From assembly GCA_025331445.1 (NCBI GenBank), contig JAIWNE010000117.1, positions 40,344 to 104,343 of the forward strand: a stretch of 64,000 nucleotides of DNA. The letters run 5' to 3'. The stretch comes from Blakeslea trispora. Taxonomy: Eukaryota > Mucoromycota > Mucoromycetes > Mucorales > Choanephoraceae. The stretch's first letter is position 1. Each line of letters opens with the position of its first letter. Positions 57,490-64,000 of the stretch are shown here, piece by piece. The notes below the pieces were generated by a model. It saw only the letters and a list, made by a program, of their open reading frames with translations. It did no database searches and was not told the DNA's origin. Both the position numbers and the translations under genes were made by a program.

Positions 57490-59990
57490 TAAGATCTGTT
57501 CATGCAAATCCAAGACATGTTCCTTTTCAGTACAATTTTAGCTTGAATCTGTCAATGAAATAATACATTCTTCCCATCACTGACATATTTCTCATGTATA
57601 CTGGCCTTTTTTTTTCAATCCCCCATTTTCTTTTTTTCTCTTTTTTTTTTTCAGTAAATGCACAGCAAAAGGTAAGCACTTTTATCTTGTGGTATTTACC
57701 ACATCTGAATTACAATTTACAAACACAGATTCTATTAAGAAGAGTTTTTTATCGTGTCTAACACTTTTTCTCTTCACCTAATAAAAGGCCTATATTATTT
57801 CTCGTTCAGTTTATACTGTTACCAATCGACAAATACCACATATCTCTCTCTTTTTTTTGTTTTTTTTTTAGAAATATCATATAATCCATCAACATCACTG
57901 ACTCTTTTATTTCACAATAGCTATATGTATATCACCTTATCATGACAGCATCTCAATAACTCGACTACGCTTCTCTTCTTGTTTTTTTGCTTCTTCCAAC
58001 TCACCATCTGTATATATCTGTTTATCATCCACTTTATATATACTAGTATAGATGCTCATCATTGACTTTGATAGACAATCCTTTATCTATGTTGTGGTGA
58101 TTACACCATAATTGATTTATAAAAGATGTTCATTAAAAGATCATTGTAGACAAAGAAGTATTCTATAAAAAGAACTTCATGTATCTGAATTGGAATCATT
58201 ACCTAGTTAAGTAAAGACTAAGGGATTCACCCTGAAATGCAAGATGTAACTACTCAGACGCAGACTGAGTATTAATCAGATAAATTACATATCCTAAATA
58301 TAAATGACAGCTGAGATCAATTTCGGGATTGAACCAATCAATCCCTTAAATCATTTCCAAACTAGTCATACATCAATAACAATAACCCTTGTTATAACAA
58401 GAGCAAGTCTTTAAAGCATGCTCATCAACAATTATTTCTACTCTCAGCTTAAATAATTGGATAAACCAATCTCAAATCATTTTGTTTAAATAGTCGTTGT
58501 AAATTCATTAGATAGAAAACTTATCTCTCTTTATCAGAATAAAAGGATTATCAAAGTACTCACTTGTTTTTTATTCTTGCATATTACCCAATCTCCACAC
58601 ATATCACACTCTTCTGTATTGCTCTCTGCCAACTCATCAATGACTCTTTTATCCAAACTGCCTGCTCTATACCATGCTGCTCAAAGTTATACCTCTTTGA
58701 CTATTTTCTGTATACCATCTTTTAAAGGGCTGCCTATTTGGATTGATGCGTCTTTTTCAAGTTACTCTTGCCTAAGGTCCTTCGATTTCTCCATTTATAT
58801 GTTGAAATGCTATTGTGTACATTGCATCGACTAACTTGGTCTGTTTGTAGTCATTGCCTTGAAACCCTTTGACAATCGTATATCCAATCGCCTACCATGC
58901 TTCCATCCTATGTCTGATTTGTTCATGTCTACCTTCTTTCTTGTGTGTACATGTGGTCCACCTCTCTAAGTATTGTCACTGGTTGTTGTCCTAGCTTTTT
59001 AGATTACAGGTTCTCTCTAATATACCGTCGTTCAGGGTACTTGGTCTCTTCTCATGTCGCCATCTCTTTACCTCATCTTCAAGAAATGCTCTTTATCCGC
59101 CTATTCTCCTTCCACTACTATGGTCTGTGCTTTTAAAGGTTGCCGAATCTCTTTTTGATTGAACTTGGAGTTCCTTCCAACTTTACTGCTTGTGGTTTTT
59201 CTTCTGTTTGTGTCTTCTCGCCTTTGCTCATGCTTACACGTGTGCTCCATCTTAAATGAGGTTGCCTCATCGCTATGAATCTCTTTTGTGACAAGTGAAA
59301 TAACGCTTCCAGACTATTTTTACACTGCTATCTAACCAAAAAAATTTCTCTTTATCAACTGTTTACTTCTGATTGTTGCTCTCACTGTTGGCTGGACTCA
59401 TGAGGTACCTAATCACAACTAAGGGACACAACATGCTGATGACAAAGTACATGCGTAAAGGATCGCGTCTCATCTTTATTTTTTTTTGGTTTTTAGACTT
59501 TCTATGCTATTTGCTTTCTACTTCTATTGTTTCTGACTCTTGTATGTACTGGTGTCGAGTGATCTCTTACTTGGTGTTGCTCATGACCTTGCATGTTGCT
59601 TCAAGTTGGCTGTCAAGAAAAAAAAATAATCACGAAGAAAATAATCTCGGTTAAGGCTGTATATCTTTTCAAGCGCAGCTACTGCAAAGCGATTAAGGTG
59701 CGAATTAAAGGCTCTAATCATGGAAATTAATTCATTTCTGCTTCCTATACTGCTTCCCATGATCCCAAAAGGTACTTATATCAAAGCCAAGCATGCCAAT
59801 CAATCTAAATACACCTGATGCAGCATCCCTAATACAAAAAAGAACATCTGAGCTACAAATCAGTCTAAAGAAGAATCCATATATAGCATTTAGTTGATTC
59901 AAATTAATAAAATTAAAGAAGCTTGATTTGCCCATAATACCTGAATAATCCCATAATATGCCAAGCTCATCCGAAATTAAAGGCATTACC
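57490..59990. repeat. Second copy of the element F internal sequence
   Basis: It matches 40060-41830 over nearly the whole length: CATGCAAATCCAAGACAT, GTAAGCACTTTTATCTT, the frame 59373-59654 (versus 41256-41528) and the minus frame 59732-59992 (versus 41606-41878). No convincing CACTA terminus is visible at either side, so it is truncated or its ends have decayed. A foreign insertion of about 510 bp splits it at 58090. Confidence 0.75.
58090..58601. repeat. Probable solo LTR inside the second F copy
   Basis: Absent from the corresponding position of the first copy (about 40475). It starts TGTTGTGGTGATTACACC and ends near CCACACA, giving LTR-like tips. Target copies are imperfect (ATCTA and TATCA). 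No match elsewhere in the window. Confidence 0.45.
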
Positions 59991-59992
59991 AT

Positions 59993-60282
59993 CTGCTCAT
60001 TTATTGTTTATACATGTAGAACATGCTAAATCATCATTACTATATACTCTAAAAGCCATTTGTCACTATAACTCCCCTTTGGGACCTAAGCTAGATATGA
60101 TTCGACTATAAACAACTCCTATTTAAAGTAAGATCGTATAATACTTTACCCATGGCCCAATTTTTGTGTTTCTGCATCGGTTCTCATTGTGTTTCTGCCT
60201 ATTTTTCTTTGAAACCGCATATGAAAAAAACAAATATTTCGCAAGGTTATTTCACAATTATTTGAGTCACTATATACACCCT
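59993..60282. other. Junction between the F copy and gypsy family 4
   Basis: No gene. The integrase expected after the RNase H of family 4 is not here. Confidence 0.35.
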
Positions 60283-61082
60283 CTACGCCGCGGTGATATT
60301 TTTGATCAAATCTTTTTCATCTCTCTTTTCCTTATTCTTTTTTCTCCGTTCTTCGTTTAACCGATCTTTTTCGATCTTGGTCAAAAAGTCATCCTCCCCC
60401 TCCAGTCTGAAAGACGGTTCGTAGAGTCGACTTAAGCAATCCGGCAACACGTTAAGAATACCAGGGATATGCACGCATTGATATTGATACGCGAGTAGAG
60501 TTTCGAGCCAAGTATACATGAGTGGCAACAGTACCTTTTGCGTATGCAGAGATGTCAGTGCTTGATGATCCGTGAAGATGATAAATTCTCTTCCATAGAG
60601 GAATTGATGAAATTTTTTGATACCAAATACGATAGCTAAGAGCTCGCGTTTACTGGTATTATATAAGCGTTCAGATTGAGAGAGATTTCGAGAGACGAAA
60701 CCAATATGTTTGATTCTTTGATATAGATCACGTTGAGTGAGAACTGCAGCGATGCCATATTTGGATGCATCAGTATGAAGATAGAATGATTGGGATAGAT
60801 CCGCATGATGCAGGATATTGTTGGATTGCAATACCTTTTTGAGTAGTAGGAAGCTTCGGTCCTGTGATGGACCCCATTTACTGACGACATCCTTTTCATT
60901 CCTTAATGCATCAATTGGCGCACTTATTTGTGATACCATTGGAATGTAGTCGCGGAAGTAGTTGATAGTACCCATGAGTGACATAACCTGTTTACTGTTC
61001 TCAGGTTTTTTCCATTCTTCAATATTTGTCAATTTTCTTTGATCCACTCTTGTACCCGTTGCAGATACTGAGAAGCCCAATA

Positions 61083-61290
61083 CAGTGACCCGCAAAACTG
61101 TTCAAAAAGATTTTTTTTTTACTTTGAACCTTATGATCGGGTATTCAAACACATTTTAAACCCCTTTTGTCATACCTTGTTGGAAAGCCTCAGTAATTTA
61201 CTATATGATGACCAGGTTGCACAATGATTGGTTGACCTTGAAATGAAAACCACTATTTTAAAAAAAAAAGTCTTTTTGAACAGTTTTGCG
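61083..61290 (+). repeat. Left terminal inverted repeat of Tc1
   Basis: 208 bp. Its outer CGCAAAACTGTTCAAAAAGA recurs inverted at its inner edge, so each arm carries two mirrored candidate transposase sites. Confidence 0.9.
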
Positions 61291-61474
61291 TGTGTCCGAG
61301 AAAAATTATAACCAAGAGAAGGGGGCTAGTATTTGAAATTATTTTGACGCGTAATTGTTTTTTTTTCTTCTTTTCTTCACTTTTTTAAAAGTTTGTGTAA
61401 ATTTTGGTTGGTTTTGTCAGACCAATTTAATCGACATTGCTCCATCTAGTTACATCTACTTGACATCTACCAAC

Positions 61475-62491
61475 ATGCCCAAACACATCAGCAATGACAA
61501 ACGAAATGACGCGAAAGCTATGCTTTCCAAAGGTAAAAATGTTCGCGAAGTAGCGCGTCAGCTTGGTATCAGTCAAGGTACCGTTTCAAACATTCGTGGT
61601 GAGATGAACTTGGAGATTCCTCAACATGCGGGTGGCCGACCAGGTAAAATCAGCAAGAATCTCGGTCGCAAGGTACTTCAAGGTCTTTCTACTGGCGTTT
61701 TCAAGACCGCAAAAGATGCGCAGCGATTCCTGGCTGATCAACAAGTTGTTGTTTCTGAGGATACCGTGCGTAGGTTTCTCAAAAGCGCCAAAATGACAGC
61801 TATTCATAAGCCAAAGGTCCTTCCTCTAACACCTAAGCGTATGAAAGACCGCTTGGAATGGGCCGAGGCTCACAGAAGTTGGACTATCAACGATTGGAGG
61901 TCCGTGATGTTCTCCGATGAGACCAAAATCAACAGAATTGGCTCGGATGGTGCTCAATGGGTTTGGAAAGCCGATGATAAGGAGTTGGAAGCGTTTCAGC
62001 TTAACCATCTCTACAAGCATGGAGGTGGTTCCATCATGCTTTGGGGCTGCTTTTGTTGGAAAGGTCCAGGCTTTCTTGCGAAGATCAATGGCAAAATGGA
62101 CTCTGAGTTGTACACTCAAATCATAGACGATGAGTTGGTCAGATCGCTAGAATTCTATGGTTATACTGAGGATGACGCCATATTTCAGCATGATAATGAC
62201 CCCAAGCATACTTCCAAGCATACCAAACGTCATCTCAAGGATTGCAACATTCAAGTTCTCGACTGGCCGTCCTTCTCGCCCGACTTGAATCCCATTGACA
62301 ACCTTTGGAGTATAGTCAAAAGACGTTTAGCTGCCTTTGACACTGCTCCAGGCTCTATTGCTGAGTTATTTGATCGTGTAACTCAAATTTGGAACAATAT
62401 TGATCCTGAAACATGCAACAATCTTGTTGAAAGCATGCCTAATAGAATAGCTGATCTTATTGCCGCTAAAGGTGGTCAAATCCCCTATTAA
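61475..62491 (+). CDS. Tc1/mariner transposase, 338 aa
   Basis: Start chosen at MPKHISNDKRNDAKAMLSKG, since a 40-codon upstream extension is hydrophobic and lies next to the terminal repeat; family length is about 340. N-terminal paired helix-turn-helix (VREVARQLGISQGTVSNIRG), then an AT-hook-like GGRPGK, then a second HTH (QVVVSEDTVRRFLKSAKM). The catalytic core: VMFSDETKINR, FQHDNDPKHTSKHTKRHL and SPDLNPIDNLWSIVKRRL. The third acidic residue is Asp with 34 residues between, so DD34D, whereas most Tc1 enzymes with this flanking sequence have Glu (PIENLW). It cuts and pastes the element at TA. No stop or frameshift, so possibly active. Confidence 0.93.
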   Translation: MPKHISNDKRNDAKAMLSKGKNVREVARQLGISQGTVSNIRGEMNLEIPQHAGGRPGKISKNLGRKVLQGLSTGVFKTAKDAQRFLADQQVVVSEDTVRRFLKSAKMTAIHKPKVLPLTPKRMKDRLEWAEAHRSWTINDWRSVMFSDETKINRIGSDGAQWVWKADDKELEAFQLNHLYKHGGGSIMLWGCFCWKGPGFLAKINGKMDSELYTQIIDDELVRSLEFYGYTEDDAIFQHDNDPKHTSKHTKRHLKDCNIQVLDWPSFSPDLNPIDNLWSIVKRRLAAFDTAPGSIAELFDRVTQIWNNIDPETCNNLVESMPNRIADLIAAKGGQIPY

Positions 62492-62510
62492 TAAAAATAT
62501 AATGCACACC

Positions 62511-62718
62511 CGCAAAACTGTTCAAAAAGACTTTTTTTTTTAAAATAGTGGTTTTCATTTCAAGGTCAACCAATCATTGTGCAACCTGGTCATCATATAG
62601 TAAATTACTGAGGCTTTCCAACAAGGTATGACAAAAGGGGTTTAAAATGTGTTTGAATACCCGATCATAAGGTTCAAAGTAAAAAAAAAATCTTTTTGAA
62701 CAGTTTTGCGGGTCACTG
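62511..62718 (-). repeat. Right terminal inverted repeat of Tc1
   Basis: Identical reverse complement of 61083-61290. Confidence 0.9.
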
Positions 62719-63830
62719 TAAGTACACTTCTTTCATGAAGAAGAAGCATTTTTCCGGGTTGAGAATTAGATTGACTTGTGTCAATCTTTCGAGGATACAG
62801 TGTACATGAATAATATGTTCATCCACTGTTTTACTCGCAATTACCAAGTCATCTAAGAACGCATGCACGAATGGCATACCCTGAATAATGTTGGTCATTA
62901 CTCTTGCAAAGTTACCGGGCATGTTACGCAACCCAAAGGGTGCTCCTACAAATACATATTGTTGCAGGTTATGTGTGAATGCGGTTTTTTCTTGGTCATC
63001 TGGGCGGATCATAAATTGATTATAGGCACCTTTTAGATCTAAGGTACTGAAAATAATACATCCTGTAAGACTTTCGAATATCTCTTTCACCAATGGTAAC
63101 TGAAATCCATCATTGGGTAGATAACTATTGAGTCGTCTTACATCAAGGCAAGGTCGTTGTTTGATCTTATTTCCGTTAGCATCCTTTTTACCCGCCAATG
63201 TCAGTGGGCTGCTAAAGCGGGTATTAATTGGAGCCTTTTAATGATACCATTATCGAGCCGTTTCTTAATTTCCCCGTCTAGTAGAGGTCTAAGTTGATAT
63301 GGGATTGGATATTGGCGCAGTTTGATGACCACGTCTTCTTTCATGGGAAGTCGAATTATAGCTTCAGGCAAGTTACAAAAAGAATGTGGCGGGATTGCTG
63401 CATTTTTTTGTAATGCGTCCTTAATTGCCTCTTTGTATTTCATTTGCTCTTCTTCCATACCGTATGGGCACTTGTTTGGAATAACATCTTCTTGGTAGAT
63501 GTTTATATTCATTGCCTTATTTCTGATATGGTTAGGAATCCAATCATATTGTACCCCGAATAGTCTCACATTTAACTTGGCCAGTATGTCTGTACCCAAG
63601 AGGATATCATATTTCATGTTTACATTGAATTGCATGATTTCAAAAGGGAATTCTGTATTTATATCACCATAAGTAATTTTTAATGGAATGGTTTGACCAA
63701 TTCTTTTCATATTGTTATAAGCTCCTGCAAAGTTTAAATATCCGTTTATAGGCTTTATAAATTTTTTGTGCAATGATGGATAGCGTTTATTTAAAATAGG
63801 TATTAATTTTAAAAATGTTTGCTTGTTCAT

Positions 63831-64000
63831 GATAGTTAATTCGCTACAGTGCTTCGGGTCTTAAACCTGAAGAAAAAAAGCCCATCTATGAAATCTTTCA
63901 GAGGGACCAAAAGTGAAAGGATTCATATAAAACCGCATAACATTCATTTTTCATACCTTTCTAAACAAAAGTTGTCATATACTTTCTTGATTAACATAAA
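63831..64000. other. Right edge, upstream of the visible gypsy family 4 pol frame
   Basis: AT-rich; the pol or gag frame is not open here. No gene identified. Confidence 0.3.

Larger units (their letters stand above)
61083..62718 (+). mobile_element. Tc1/mariner element, apparently intact and recent
   Basis: The ends are CAGTGACCCGCAAAACTG and its inverse, each bounded by TA (61081-61082 and 62719-62720). The inverted repeats are 208 bp and identical by my base-by-base reading. It contains one uninterrupted transposase. It is inserted at a TA within the RT of gypsy family 4. Confidence 0.96.
60283..63830 (-). pseudogene. Gypsy family 4 pol (protease, RT, RNase H), interrupted by Tc1
   Basis: From 63830: a protease C-terminus (MKYDILLGTDILAKL), then the pre-RT region ending EIKKRLDNGIIK. 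A frameshift near 63237 follows. The RT resumes with GKKDANGNKIKQRPCLDVRR, IFSTLDLKGAYNQFMI, VGAPFGLRNMPGNFARVM and FVHAFLDDLVIAS. It is cut at EVYL by the Tc1 element at 61083-62718 and continues at LGFSVSATGTRVDQRKLT, LMGTINYFRDYIPM, then RNase H (YLHTDASKYGIAAVLTQRDL, IIFTDHQAL, LNVLPDCLSRL). It ends at a stop at 60283 after a charged tail, without integrase. Gag would lie beyond the right edge of the window. Clearly inactive. Confidence 0.88.

Noticed and set aside
1..64000. An ordinary host housekeeping gene
   Set aside because: Every recognisable protein belongs to a mobile-element family; the only unassigned gene (5859-6191 with 17996-18124) is itself repeated at 33950-34171.

Overview
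The window is a dense island of eukaryotic transposable elements in an AT-rich genome, with no ordinary single-copy host gene that I can recognise. Short GT-AG introns (mostly GTAAGT donors, about 50-70 nt), Crypton tyrosine recombinases with a GCR1_C-type tail, chromodomain Ty3/gypsy elements, pogo and Tc1 elements and fungal CACTA transposases point to a filamentous, early-diverging fungus. My best guess is Mucoromycota; that placement is inference. I saw no rRNA, tRNA or CRISPR array.

Layout. 1-2857: right part of a CACTA element (E) inserted in a LINE reverse transcriptase (2858-4246). 4979-5568: solo LTR with TCTTT duplication. 6192-15041 and 15045-17995: two CACTA elements (A, D) separated by one GTT and flanked by GTT, splitting an unknown gene (5859-6191 and 17996-18124). 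18337-26430: CACTA element B. 26435-33838: CACTA element C, with GTG duplication, four bases from the end of B. 33950-37385: wreckage of Ty3/gypsy elements, including an integrase-chromodomain end, two LTRs in opposite orientation around a gag fragment, and a truncated LTR of a second family. 37821-43104: a minus-strand Crypton gene interrupted by a CACTA-like element F (39068-42178). 43685-45804: a second, divergently oriented Crypton. 46688-46826: GC-rich tandem pair. 47215-52748: full-length Ty3/gypsy element on the minus strand (TTACC duplication), with a solo LTR (CATTT duplication) inside its pol. 54452-56560: complete pogo element. 57490-59990: second copy of the F-type repeat. 60283-63830: a Ty3/gypsy pol remnant split by an apparently intact Tc1 element (61083-62718) with two identical 208-bp terminal inverted repeats.

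How the genes work together. The most coherent system is the CACTA-like set. A, B and C each encode a TNP2-type transposase, a conserved accessory domain (separate in A and C, fused to the transposase C-terminus in B), and a four-exon partner protein. The partner has a variable N-terminus, a helical middle, an acidic SD(Q/E)ED exon and a last exon ending in LPxWxI/L. The partner sits tail-to-tail with the transposase in A and B but upstream on the same strand in C. Element A also carries a broken zinc-finger/OTU-protease-like gene. Each element has its own subterminal repeat family, as expected for partner-protein binding sites. D, E and F keep termini but no transposase, and look non-autonomous.

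Completeness differs. The Tc1 transposase, the B and C partner genes and the A and C accessory genes look intact. The B transposase has one frameshift, the C transposase one near its C-terminus, and the A transposase many. The pogo, gypsy and Crypton genes carry stops, insertions or both.
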